Positions 10,158-21,540 of a stretch of DNA of 64,000 bases are shown here, piece by piece; position 1 is the stretch's first letter, and each line of letters begins with the position of its first letter. The notes under the pieces are model-generated. The model made no database searches. It saw only the letters and a program-made list of their open reading frames with translations, and was not told where the DNA came from. The stretch is from assembly GCA_037043015.1 (NCBI GenBank), contig CM073323.1, forward strand, positions 21,108,758 to 21,172,757. Direction: 5' to 3'. The translations under genes and the position numbers were made by a program. Source of the DNA: Bryum argenteum. Taxonomy: Eukaryota > Streptophyta > Bryopsida > Bryales > Bryaceae.

Positions 10158-13100
10158 CTAGGTAGACGGTGTAGTACCATTAAAGTGCTGATCACACTGA
10201 TCTGCCTCAAAGTCTATAAACTTAAGTACACTCTTGCTATAACGTCGACGTGGAGTGTCAGACAAAATGGGAGATGGAGCTTGAACAAACTCTTGAACAA
10301 GACGCTCAGCGTACGATGGTAGGGTGAATTTCGATGGAGGGCTCTTGTAGAGATGAGCGTTGCGAGTCAATCGCTCTTTTAGACCTGCGATCCTAAAATT
10401 GCAAAGAAAGTCAGTTTTGCCGATTTGAAAGTGTGTAATTTAAAATTGAAAAAGAGAATACAAGATGGTAATACGCACCAATGAACTTTCGTGGTTTCTT
10501 CACGACCGGTTCATCGTAGTCATAGTCTCATTGGGGCGATTCCCCACTTTCCTCATCACCGGGAGGTCCGTTCTTGTAATCCGCAAGTACACCATCAAAG
10601 ATCTCTTCGTCGGGTTCCATAGCGATGAGGTGTCGGTTGGAGCGCGCAAGCAATCACGAGATGCACCTACAAAATCGGAAGCCCACGTTAAAAATGCGAA
10701 ATGTAGAAACAAATTATAATGTAGAGTCTACGGAAACTTTACTCGATTTCTGCGCTCCAAATCGAAGACTATACCCCCTCGTCCAGTGAGACAATCGACG
10801 AAACATTGAATGAAGGAAGGGTCCTTCTCTCGTGAGCCTCGCCACGGCGTATCGTCCGGACGATATCGCAAGGTTTCTTTCTCTCGCAGTTACAGAGGTG
10901 TGGTCTTCCTCATCGTGTGCGATTGACACACCCGCATATGCGTGTGCGACTTGCCGAGTTTGGAACTTCGAAACAAACTCTTTGCGAACATACACTTTGA
11001 TATGGAAGCAGTAAGTCTGCAAAACACAAGTATAGATACATTAATATAGCTGCAAAGAAGGCAATTATCATGAGTTGCGAAATTGATAATTAGATTCTGA
11101 TCCGTACCTCTTTCGGCTTAGGTATGGTAGATGCCATAGGAAGGGGATTATATCCCCACCAGTCTCGAACAAGACGAAAACTATATGTATGGGACTCGGC
11201 ATCGAGAGTACGCTCGATTCTCCGACATTTTGGATGCATCAGAAGAATGGCTCCAACGTCTGTCAAATGATACGCGGCAAACACGAAGAGGCTCTCGAAG
11301 TAGGTTTTGTCACGCCGGTTCCAAGATGGAATTTCTGTTGGAGACACCCCCGGTACAGGCAAGTTCTCGGGAGCATCTGCAAAAATGAGATCAATTCCTG
11401 GATGCTTGGGTTCATACTCCATCGCCGAACACGGGTACTTACGGTCTTTTCCAATCTGAGAAAGAAGTTAAAAAATTAGATCAGGGCTAGTAGATTTACA
11501 AGTATAAAACGTAATGAGGGAGATTATGAATGACAAATGTAAGAGAAAATACCTTCTTGATGTGCTCAACGATATCTAGGATTTGCGAATCCCATTTTGC
11601 GATCTTCGATGATCGTGAACCAAATCTCCAATGTTCCCTTCTCCGGATACATTGGCGAGTGACTGCTTTTTTAAACGACGAGCCGCTAGCATTGTGATTG
11701 GGTTTGAAGTGGGCGTCTGGCGAATGTTGGGTGGCTCATGCGACGAGGCGATCTAACTGCGAGGTGTGGTCAACAGTGAATGATTGAGGAGGCGACCCCG
11801 CATTCGTAAGTGCACTGTAGAAAAGTCGAGTCAATCTTGCACGACGTCGAATTGTATTGTTTGCGGCTCCCGCCGGAAGCCTCGAGTGAGATCGGCATCT
11901 TCCGCCCCGCAATGTCTTCTCGAGAGGGGAGCATTTTCTTCGGATTTTTGCTCGGGGTCTATAACAAAGCTCCATAAATCGCGTTAAGTCGCTTCCTGTT
12001 TGCACGGGACACAGGCACCGCAATCGTGAAGAAGGAGAAGAAATTGGATCAAAGCGATAAAAATGGAGAGGTCGTCATCGTCATCGCTCGTCAATGTCCA
12101 TCGGTGCGAGGCACCGGGTTAGAAGCGAGGTTCCGGTAGATGCTTCTCCTCCTTGTGCACGTAATTGTCGCCGCACTCGAGGAACCATCCACCGTCGTCA
12201 ATTGGGAGTTAGTAAACCGCTCTTGTTGGGTCATTGAAAAAAAGCTGGAGGTCATTCGTGACCGAAATGTCCTCGAACTCCATTGGAATGGAGAACGAAG
12301 CTAATGCTCCTTCGCAACGAGCTCTTGTTTTAAGTATCTACAAAAATGTGAACAAATTAGATTGTGAACATTGAACACGTTGTACCGATTTTATTATTAT
12401 TGAATACAAAACTAGAAACATACCGGAATAAAAGCCGCTTAATTGCAACTTTGCCCCGTTAATCTTTTGAAGATCCGAGCCTTTGATGAACTTTGGGCTT
12501 GCATTAGGACCAAGATAGTCATGAATGCCTTGTCCCATAAGAGCAATCTCCACTTCTCCACATACTCAGATGGCTTTAGGACAACACTTGACCACTCAAT
12601 GTTGAGATTTTCGTTGTCAATCAGGTTCTGCAACTCACTCTGAAGTGATTGCTCAAGCTGTGAAAAAAGAAAACATGTTTAATATCAGAATCATGTTAAT
12701 AATGTTAATGATGTATATACCATATGAAACTTTAACAACACCTAACGATAATTTATGATACCTGTGCCCAAAGAGATGCGCGATGCAGAAATGCCACCAG
12801 ATATTTATCTTTCATTGGACGTTCATCTGGGAAGCGAAAAGATTGTCGCACATCGTCTGATGAGTTCCACCATTGGAGCCACTTTCCCTTGAAATCGCAA
12901 TGAACATTGGTAGTGGCCACCATTTGTAAGCGATCGATTGTCATATCGGGTTTCAGGTTCTTGCTGTAATGAGAATAAATCTGCACATGAAATACAGAAG
13001 TAAGAATCAAGTCAGAAATCTTGATTACAAATAAAGTCATGTGAAAAGTGAAAGGGGTGCATTTTCTACCTCCTTCGCAAATACTTTCCCAAGTTTATGG

Positions 13101-14452
13101 TTTGCTACAGCGACCATCTTGTCGAAGTTTTTGCCGCGAATGGCCTTAATTTCTGCTTTGATCGCATTGTCCATCGCACTCCATACTCCGGGTCCTGTTT
13201 GTTTCTCCTTTGGGACTGTGGCGTAATAATTCGTCTCAGCGTCATCAGAAGCCTTTGCTAATCTCCTCTGTACATAACATAAGTATAATTAATAAAGTGC
13301 CAAAAACCAAATACAAGGAATCACAATACGAACCCATTCCACTCTACTTACCGCATATAGGAATTTTACGAAAACGTCAATCGTTACAGGATACCAAGTA
13401 TCTTTTTTGGCTTTCGCGTTCTTGCATATTCGGTAATCCTCTGGGGTTATCAGATCCTTGAAATCCTCAAGTTTCAGTTTCCCGAACTTCCTCATACGCT
13501 GCAGTTTTGCACACAACCCGTCTTCGACATGGTCATGTTCAGTTGACCTGTAGAGCGAAATCAAACATCAGAAACAGTGAAGATACTCAAAATAGAAATG
13601 TAGCGATTAGAAAATTCAGTCAATTACTCACCAATTTATGTCGTTCATAGCGTCAAGAAGGAGGTTGCTCTCTCCTCGTGCATCAAGTACGATACAGTCC
13701 ACGGAGATGTGCCACGAAGGTTCCATCTTATGGTATCTCTCAATGTGACGCATCCACGCCGTAAGACGGTGGTTTCCCTCGTAGACGTAAAAGTACTTAT
13801 CGCTCAAGTGTTGAAGATCCGGATCAGATAGCAACGTCTTCTCAAACTCTTCATTTGTTGATTTCCATAGTGGATTCGTCCACACTGCATCACCGGCGTC
13901 AACCATTTTCTCCCTCCCTTTTCTATCGAAGGGAGAAACGTACATGACCCGGTCTCCTTCGCGGTAGCCTTTGTTGAACTCATTCTCCAATTTTCGTACA
14001 TCTTGTTCGGAGATAGGTCGAACCTTGGGATAACAAACAAGACGACACAATGGAATTAGCATGCGAGACTTTTTCACAGGTTTGTATCGCAACCTGTTGA
14101 TAATGGCAATTGAATCACTCTTGTGAATCATTCGCATCTCATTTGCACTCCAGTCGGGATCTTTGTTTTGAAGATGAGGGGGCATGTGAACAATCCCGAC
14201 GTTCACACTTCCCGGCAATGGAGTGCCTTCATCTTCAGAATGAGAGTCGCCTTCATCAGCATCGTGCTGGGGTTGAGGTAGACAGTCAGTTTCCACTGGC
14301 GTTTCCTTCGGCACTTCGTTGCCCACATCTATAGCACTTCTGCCACTGTCATGTAAGCGTTCATTATCATCAAGAGATCGAGATGGTGAAGATTGAAGAG
14401 GAGTCGGTGTGGCCTCCTCATCTTGCACGGATTGGACTTGAACTATGTTCAT
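10158..14452 (-). pseudogene. ParB-like domain fused to a beta-class DNA amino-methyltransferase
   Basis: Leftward multi-exon gene. Clean exons with canonical splice sites and matching phases: 14,452-13,632; 13,547-13,352; 13,267-13,070; 12,980-12,762; 12,657-12,424; later exons about 12,330-11,730, ending at 11,553, then 11,455-11,108; 11,016-10,743; 10,666-10,479; 10,384-10,158 (stop TAG). Exon 1 holds Y-E-G-N-H-R-L-T-A-W (about 13,755-13,790), matching the G-x-H-R core of ParB/sulfiredoxin-like domains. Exon 11,455-11,108 has D-L-I-F-A-D-A-P-E-N, aligned with the catalytic DPPY motif but degenerate. The 11,016 exon encodes D-C-L-T-G-R-G-G (about 10,770-10,800), like the SAM-binding F-x-G-x-G, followed across a splice by an A-M-E-P-D-like acidic end. 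Catalytic motif before SAM motif is the beta-class order of N6-A/N4-C DNA methylases; ParB-methylase fusions are known in phages and bacteria. From about 12,550 onward there are several frame changes and about six in-frame TAA/TGA stops, so this copy is probably inactive. Confidence 0.6.
13632..14452 (-). other. ParB/sulfiredoxin-like coding exon, intact
   Basis: This 821-bp exon is the best-preserved part of the leftward gene. It starts at ATG (14,452) directly after an acceptor (TTTGTATTGTCAG) and ends at TTG|GTGAGT. The first ~110 residues are acidic and Pro/Ser/Thr-rich, probably disordered. Then come R-P-I-S-E-Q-D-V-R-K-L (helix entering a ParB fold), V-M-Y-V-S-P-F-D, and the G-N-H-R signature with a following W-M-R-H-I helix. 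Because the ATG abuts a splice acceptor, it may be an internal methionine with translation starting further upstream. Confidence 0.6.
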
Positions 14453-14590
14453 CTGACAATACAAACAAAAATACAACAGGGCACAAAAAGAATAAGAACA
14501 TATCAAAATGACAATGAGATAAAGGAAGTACTTTAAAATCTTTTTATAATGAAGTATATGATAAACATATCATATAAGCGATGGATACAA

Positions 14591-17500
14591 TTAAGGAGAC
14601 CGCAACTTCGCGGCAAGTCGCGGAGAACGTCTGGGGGCAAGTTTAGCTAATTCTTTTTCTTGAATACGACGACGTTTTGCCTCATTCATTTTAATACGCT
14701 TGTTAACAGAGTGTGCAACCCTATCAACGAAAACACGTGAAGTGTGACGGACAGGTGAGGCAGGGGGCGGAGTTTCGGGAACCGAAGACAATGCCACTTC
14801 TAAACGACGAGATTCCACTACAGTCATAACATGAACCCTCAAAGCAGGTAAATCGCTGTCGGCATCAGATTCCTCTTCAGGATCAACTCCATGTCGCTTT
14901 GACGGATCCTGCAATACAAGTCATTATCACAAGCACACGATTAATCAAATACTTTACAACGCCAAATAACTTAAGAACCAAATTAATCTTTATATAATGA
15001 TCATTCATGTGCACATCAGGACACATCCTAACCGTAACAGAAAAAGAATAAATTAGTAAGGTAGTTGATTAGTTTGTGGAAAAAATAGGACCACGTCCAC
15101 ATCATAATCACTCGGATCCCAAAAAACCCACCAACACATCCACGAGGACCAGCTGAACTTCCACAGGATCAGATTCCCTCTCCAACACGAGGTAGATCAT
15201 CGGGACGACCACCAAATGACGGTTAGATGGACCAGAGTCTCAAATTCGTGACAAAGCATGAAGTCAAGTTGGCAAAAAAATCAAACCAACACGACGGAGA
15301 GGACGAGCCTGTCCATCACATAGTTCACGATCCCAGCCTGCGGCACTCAGCGACATCCGAGCATGGATCGGCACACCACCAGAGGATCAGATCCCCTCTA
15401 TAAATTCCCTAGCATCGGCACGACCCAGCAGCGACGGAAAGATGGACAAGAAGTCCCGAATTCGTGACAAATAAGAAATTGAAGTTAGCGTAATTCAAGA
15501 ATCAAACAATACCCCGTCAGACCTTCGTGGACGAAAGTCTGGAAGGCAGGCAAAAATTTCATGAAAAAAAATAATTTACGTCAACCCCTGCAGGCAAAAA
15601 ATCTAAACCAACACGACGGACAGCAAGAGCCTGTCACGGAGTTCAGGAACCCAGCTCGCGGCCTTAACAGACATCAAAGGATGGAATCAACACAACCACC
15701 AGAGGATATGTTCCCCTCTTCAACATGAAGTAGATCATCAGGACGAGCGTAGCGAGGGAATGATAGACAAGAAGTCTTAAACTCGTTACAAAGCATAAAT
15801 TCAAGTACGCAAGAAGTGGAATCGAGCGGTCACCCCTCCAGACCTTCGTGGACGAAAGTCTGGAAGGTAGCAAAAAAATTTAGGAAAAAAACAAATATCA
15901 CGTCCACCCATGCAGGCAAAAACAAAATCCAACACCACAAAGACGACGAGCCTGTCCATCACGGAGATCGTGAACCAAGCCGGCTCTAACAAACATCCGA
16001 GCATGGATCGGCACACCACCGAGCTCGAGATCCTCTCTCCAAACACGTTGTTGATTATCGGGACGCCCACAATGACGGATTGAACATGGACTAGAACTCT
16101 CTAATTCTTGACCAAAACACATTTCATGTTAGCGAAAAAGGGAATCGAAGCGTCTCTCCGCCTGGACCTTCGTGGACGAAAGTCCGGAAGGTAGCCAAAA
16201 ATTTGTGGAAAATAGCTCTAGTCAACCCCTGCAGCAAAACATAAAAACCAACACGACCCATCTTTAGGAGCCTGCCATGGAGTTGACACACCCAGCTCGG
16301 GGCCCTCAGACATCCGAGCACGGAATCAACACAGCAGTAGAGGATCTGATCCCCTCTCCAACAAGAGGTAGAACATCAGGAAGAGCGTAGCGAGGGAATG
16401 ATGGACAAGAAGTTTCAAACTCGTTACAAAACATAAATTCAAGTACGCAAGAAGTGAAATCGATCGGTCACCCCTCCAGACCTTCGTGGACGAAAGTCTG
16501 GAAGGTAGCAAAAAAATTAAGGAAAGAAAGTTCACGTCAAACACAGCAGGCAGAACTTAAAAACCAACACGACATATCTCCAGGAGCCTGCCATGGAGAT
16601 TACACACCCAGCTTGCGGCCCTCAGATATCCGAGCATGGAATCAACACACCAGTAGAGGATCTGATGCCCTCTCCGACACGAGGTAGAACATCAGGACGA
16701 CCTTAGCCAAAGAAAATTGGACCAGAAGTCCCAGCTCGTGACAAAACATGAATTCAAGTTAGCAATAAGGGGAATCGACCGTCACCCCTCCAGACCTTCG
16801 TGGACGAAAGTCTGGAAGGTAGCAAAAAAACTTTTGGGAGAAAATACTTTAACGTTTACCCCTGCAGGCCAAAAATAAAATCCAACACGACGAGGAGGAC
16901 GAGCCTGTCCATCACGGAGTTCAGGACCCCAGCGCGCGGCCCTCTCAGACATCCGAGCATGGATCAACACACCGACAGAGGATCCGATTCCCTCTCCGAC
17001 CACGAGATATATGATCGGCACGACCCACAGTGACTGATTGGACATGACTAGAAGTCTCAAATTGGTGACCAATAACAAATTCAAGTTAGCGAATTGGGGA
17101 ATCGAGCGGCACTCAGCCAGACCTTCGTGGACGAAAGTCTGGAAGCTAGCCAAAAAGTCTGGGAAAAAAAGTTCACGTCAACCACAGCAGGGAAAACATA
17201 AAAATCAACACGACGGAGAGGTCGAGCCTGTCCATCACAGACTTCACGAATCGAGCCTGCGGCCCTCACCGAACATCCGAGCACGTAATCAACTCATCTT
17301 CAGAGGATCAGATCTCCACTTTAAACCCGAGGTACAGCAACTGCACGACTTAGCAGCGACGGAAAGATGGTCTAGAAGTCATGAATTCGTGACAAATTAT
17401 AAATTCAAGTTATGAGAATGGAGGAATCGGACATCACCCGTCAAACCTTCGTGGACGAAAGTCTGGAATGTAGCAAGAAAATTTAGGGAACAAAAGATCA

Positions 17501-20500
17501 AAACCAACACGACGTAGAGCAAGAGCCTGTCACAGAGTTCACGAAGTCAGCTCGCGGCCCTCACAGACAACCGAGCATGGATCGGCACACCACCAGGATC
17601 GGCACCCTCTCCAATCACGAGGTAGATCATTGGGACGACTTACGCTCTACATGAGTAGAAGTCCCAAATTCGTGACAAATCACAAATTCAAGTTTGCACT
17701 AAGGGGAATCGAGCGTCACCCCTCCAGACCTTCGTGGACGAAAGTCTGGAAGGTAGCCAAAAAATTTGGGGAAAGAAGTTCTAGTCAACCACTGCAGGCA
17801 AAACATAAAAACCAACACGACCCATCTTCAGGAGCCATCCATGTAGTTTACACACCCAGCTCGCGGTCCGAGGTAGTTCAACAGGATGCCGTAGCTAAAG
17901 AAAGTTGGACCAGAACTCCCAGCTCGTGACAAAACATAAATTCAAGTTAGCAATAAAGGGGAATCGACCGTCACCCCTCCAGACCTTCGTGGACGAAAGT
18001 CTGGAAGGTAGCACAAATACTTTTGGGAGAAAATACTTTAACGTCCACCCCTGCAGGCCAAAAATAAAATCCAACACGACGAAGAGGACGAGCCTGTCCA
18101 TCACGGAGTTCAGGACCCCAGCTCGCCGCCCTGACAGACATCCGAGCCTGAATCGGCACAGCACCAGAGGATCGGATTTCCTCTCCGAACACGAGATTGA
18201 TCACCGAGACGACCCACAGCGACGGATTGATCATGACTAGAAGTCTCAAATTGGTTACCAATGACAAATTCAAGTTAGCGAATTGGGGAATCAAGTGGCA
18301 CCCCGCCAGACCTTCGTGGACGAAAGTCTGGAAGCTAGCCAAAAACACAGCAGGAAAAACATAAAAACCAACACGACGGAGAGGTCGAGCCTGTCCATCC
18401 CAGAGTTCAGGAATCGAGCCTGCGGCCCTCACCGACACCCGTGCCGAGGAATCAACCCGGAGTTCAGGAACCCAGCCTGCGGCCCTCACAGACATCCGAG
18501 CATGGAATCGGCACTCCACCAGAGGATCTGATCCCCTCTCGAACACGAAGAACATCATCAGGACGATCAGCAGCGACGCAAAGAGGGACCGGATTCCGCA
18601 TTCCGTGACAAATCAAAAAGTCAACTTAGCAAAGTTTACAAACCAACACGACAGAGAGGTTGAGCCTGTCCATTTCGGAGACTCATGAACCAAACAACGG
18701 CCCTTACCGACATCCGAGCCGAGGACCAGCAGAACCACATGAGAATCACATCCCCTCTCCAACACGATGTAGATCATCAGGACGACCCACCCGGGAAAGA
18801 TCATGGTCCAGAAGTCCCAAATTTGAGTCAAATCATACATTCATGTTAGCAAGCAAGACAAATCTAAACCCTAAATTCTCCCCCTGCTTCTATTCAAGAT
18901 TCCAGTTAGTCACAGCACCTACGAACTGACACACAATACCCAGTTAGCTAAGAAGCGGTTTCAGTGCATGATGAGGAAGGTGGTACTAACCTTCAAGGCC
19001 CTCGAGAACCACGCCTCCTTCTCTGCACGAGTCTTCATTTTTGCTAAAGAACTGTACTGAAGTGCGTATTCCCTGTAAAACTCAGAAAACAGGCTTGACT
19101 CTGAATCAGAACTCACATTCTCCAACTCCTTCTCGATGTTCTCCCCTTCTCGCTGCAATGTGATCTCCTCTTCTCGCCGCATTGTGATCTCCTCTTCAAC
19201 GCCCAAGTTTGCCATTGTAGATCCTTCCTTCAAACCAAACTGAACATTGACAAGAAATGAGTCTTTCATAGGAGCAGGTAGGCCAAATTAGTTCATCGTA
19301 AGCATCTTCACTAATTACATCCTGTCTATTCTGGTAGCTACAATCCAAATTGACACTCTTTGTGTCAGACATCTCTTCTGACAGCTTTTCAAAATTGTCC
19401 CTTGCCAAGCTTATCTGAGCATCTTTTTAAGTTTCTAGGGTTTGGCGCCGCCCCACAAAGGAGGAAATCCCGCTTCTGAACTATCCCAGGATCATTTGCC
19501 GATGGTGCCGGCATCACCTGCTTATCCCAACTACGCGCCGCAGAGGAGGACAGCGGACAGGGCGGAAGCGGGCTCAGATGGAAAGAGGACAGAGGAAGCA
19601 GATAAGACACCGCATTCCTGCAGTCACGGCATCGAGCCGGGCATCTCGGAGGTAAAGGCATCAAGGCGGGCATCAATACGGGCATCTTCGCGGTCAGGGT
19701 ATCAAGCCGGGCATCACCACGATCGAGGTATCACTGCGAGCAGTGCAATGCGGGGACGGTAGGGCTTCGTCGGTGCTAGGCTGCGTCGTGTAGAGGGCAG
19801 GGCTTTGTCGAGGTTGAGGGCAGGGCTTCGTCGGGGTACAGGGCAGGGCTACGTCGAGGTAGAGGGCAGGGGTTCGTCGGGGTAGAGGGCAGGGCATCGT
19901 CGGGGTAGAGGGCAGGGCTTCGTCGGGGTAGAGGGCAGGGCTCCAAACCCCGATACCCCAATATGACGTTGCTGCCTAGGCCGGGAATTATTACCCTGAT
20001 CTTAATGCGCTAATGCTTAATACCAGGCTCGAGAGGCTTTATACCTTGCTCTTGGGGCTTTACACCCTGCACTTTCTGGACCAGGGTATCCTACGCCGAT
20101 GATTTCTACCCCGATACCTTTCAATAATTTATATTCTCATAGTGGACCTCTTTTATTCATGGGATTTTACACTTGTACCGAATTCAAAACTGACATAGTA
20201 TAATAAATATCAAAACCAACCAAAGATATATTTAACATTACGTCACAATTTTCTCTCTAAAGCAATACTTAATTGATATCTACATTGGTGTACTTTGCAA
20301 GCATAATCACATATCTAATCTATGGAGGTGAATGCTAAAATGTGCCCAGACTCCTTCATGACACTTAAGAAAAACGTCATGTCATTTACCTCCTCCTCTA
20401 AAATACGATTTGTAGTAGCTTCATCTTCTTCAACATCTACCAACTTCTTTTTCTGGTCCAGCCGTTCCACGCTTTCAGAACAGTCTTTAAAATCTTTCTC

Positions 20501-21036
20501 CGTATCGTCAAAACTTAAATCATCTACCTCATCTTCCTTGAGACCTTTGTCGGCATCACCCTAGTACACAAACTTTCAATTCATTAAACTCAAACTGCAA
20601 TAATTTAATAGCAAAAACTCAAGATTAGTTACGACCGTACCTGCTTCTCGAATTGTTGCGCAACCTCGTCACCTCCTAAGTAATAACATAGAGATTCGCT
20701 AGATGTGGATCCACCTCCACCGCGCTCCTGCTCTTCTATATATCTCTTGTATTCGTTCCCATCTTCAGCACTGTCTTTCTCGTTGATCTCAATCACAGTG
20801 TCAAGATTGATTGACCGCATTTTGAGATTCCGCCTATACTGGGGCCCGACTTCATCATCGTTCAGATCATAATCAGCAGGGCCTCCCTCATCTCCACTCG
20901 ACCTAGACGCACCCGCCTTTCGCAATGCACTACGTTTGCGCGCTTTCGTATTACTAAAACGGGTACTCCCTCTCTTCTTCTTCTTCTTCGGCACACTCTC
21001 ATTCGATCTCTCAGACCCCATGCTCACCGCGTCCAT
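14591..21036 (-). CDS. Charged, coiled-coil-like protein, five exons, unknown function
   Basis: Five exons, all joined in phase 0 with canonical sites: 21,036-20,641; 20,560-20,390; 19,414-19,319; 19,239-18,991; 14,908-14,591 (stop TAA). The ATG at 21,036 gives M-D-A-V-S-M-G-S-E-R. The product is about 380 residues. Features: a Lys-rich tract (K-K-K-K-K-R) and R/K-rich N-terminus that suggest nuclear entry, two acidic Asp/Glu-rich stretches, an E-E-E-I-T-M-R-R repeat with coiled-coil character, and a C-terminal basic tail R-R-S-P-R-L-A-A-K resembling an AT-hook/chromatin-type motif. I do not recognise the family. It diverges from the transposase across 504 bp. The last intron is 4.1 kb and made of tandem repeats. 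The next leftward exon begins only 138 bp beyond the stop right after a strong acceptor, so this gene and the ParB-methyltransferase may be, or once have been, one transcription unit. Confidence 0.5.
15130..18860 (+). repeat. Intronic tandem array, ~320-bp units, about ten copies
   Basis: Units of about 255-327 bp share AACCAACACGACGGAGAGG, GAGCCTGTCCATCACGGAG, GACATCCGAGCATGGA and a 26-bp hairpin core CCAGACCTTCGTGGACGAAA followed by GTCTGG. The hairpin starts at 15,517, 15,838, 16,162, 16,476, 16,790, 17,117, 17,441, 17,724, 17,979 and 18,306. The first and last units lack it. The array lies wholly within the predicted 14,909-18,990 intron. No coding frame is conserved across units, so I read it as a satellite-type expansion; a structured non-coding role is possible. 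Confidence 0.75.
19760..19945 (+). repeat. GC-rich minisatellite, ~24-bp units
   Basis: About seven tandem units of AGGGCAGGGCTTCGTCGGGG type with small variants. A looser GGGCATC-rich repeat stretch lies just before it (19,600-19,740). Both sit in the intron between the second and third exons of the leftward charged gene. The long frames across this stretch are artefacts of the repeat. Confidence 0.7.
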
Positions 21037-21540
21037 AAGGTCCAGACTCTAGAACACAGATCAAACCGTCTCAATACCTTACCAACACCAACTAAACGAA
21101 CAAAGGAAAGGAACATCTCATCGTCCTACTCCTATTTAAGCAAGGTTTACAAGCCGCCCCCTGACCTAATTCGCGCACTTGATCATAAATAATCGCAACA
21201 ACTATGACGGTTCATGGTCTGCCGTATGTGTCAATCTCTGACATAGGATGCTAATCTATTTTTTGAATTTGCATACAAATGCTCTGACAGTGACGGCCGC
21301 CGTCACTTTTCCAATTTTGAGATTGTCAGCACTTGCACATTAATGATACTAAATACAATTGCCTAATGGTATACAGTATTTACTCTCCATTATGGTAATT
21401 TTTTGATTTATTCACTCTCTTAACCTCGTTTACTTCATTTCGAGTTCGTGCTACCAATTTTCTCTTATAAACTGCATCATTCATAGTCTGCTTCCTTTTC
21501 TCACATCCACTGTCGATGCTCGTTGGTCCTCTCGCACATC
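21037..21540. promoter_or_regulatory. Divergent promoter region between cargo and transposase
   Basis: These 504 bp separate the ATG of the leftward charged gene (21,036) from the ATG of the rightward transposase (21,541). No coding frame is present. A GTGACGGCCGCCGTCAC palindrome lies at about 21,290-21,307 and could bind a dimeric factor. No firm TATA box is assigned on either strand. Shared control of the two transcription units is inferred from position. Confidence 0.4.
21291..21307. promoter_or_regulatory. Palindrome GTGACGGCCGCCGTCAC
   Basis: A GTGACGGC/GCCGTCAC inverted repeat stands out in an otherwise AT-rich intergenic region, midway between two divergent starts. This is the form of a dimer-binding site. 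Function is inferred from symmetry and position only. Confidence 0.35.

Noticed and set aside
10450-12560. Reassigned stop codons to explain TAA/TGA inside the methyltransferase
   Set aside because: Intact genes in the same window (for example the transposase and the long chromovirus frame) end at ordinary stops and avoid internal ones, and the region also has frame changes; decay is simpler.
15130-18860. CRISPR-like spacing of the hairpin repeats
   Set aside because: The intervening ~290 bp are themselves homologous from unit to unit, so this is a long-unit tandem repeat and not short repeats with unique spacers; the gene structure is also eukaryotic.
19442-19961. Repetitive Pro/Leu-rich frames on both strands
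   Set aside because: They are minisatellite translations inside an intron of the leftward gene.
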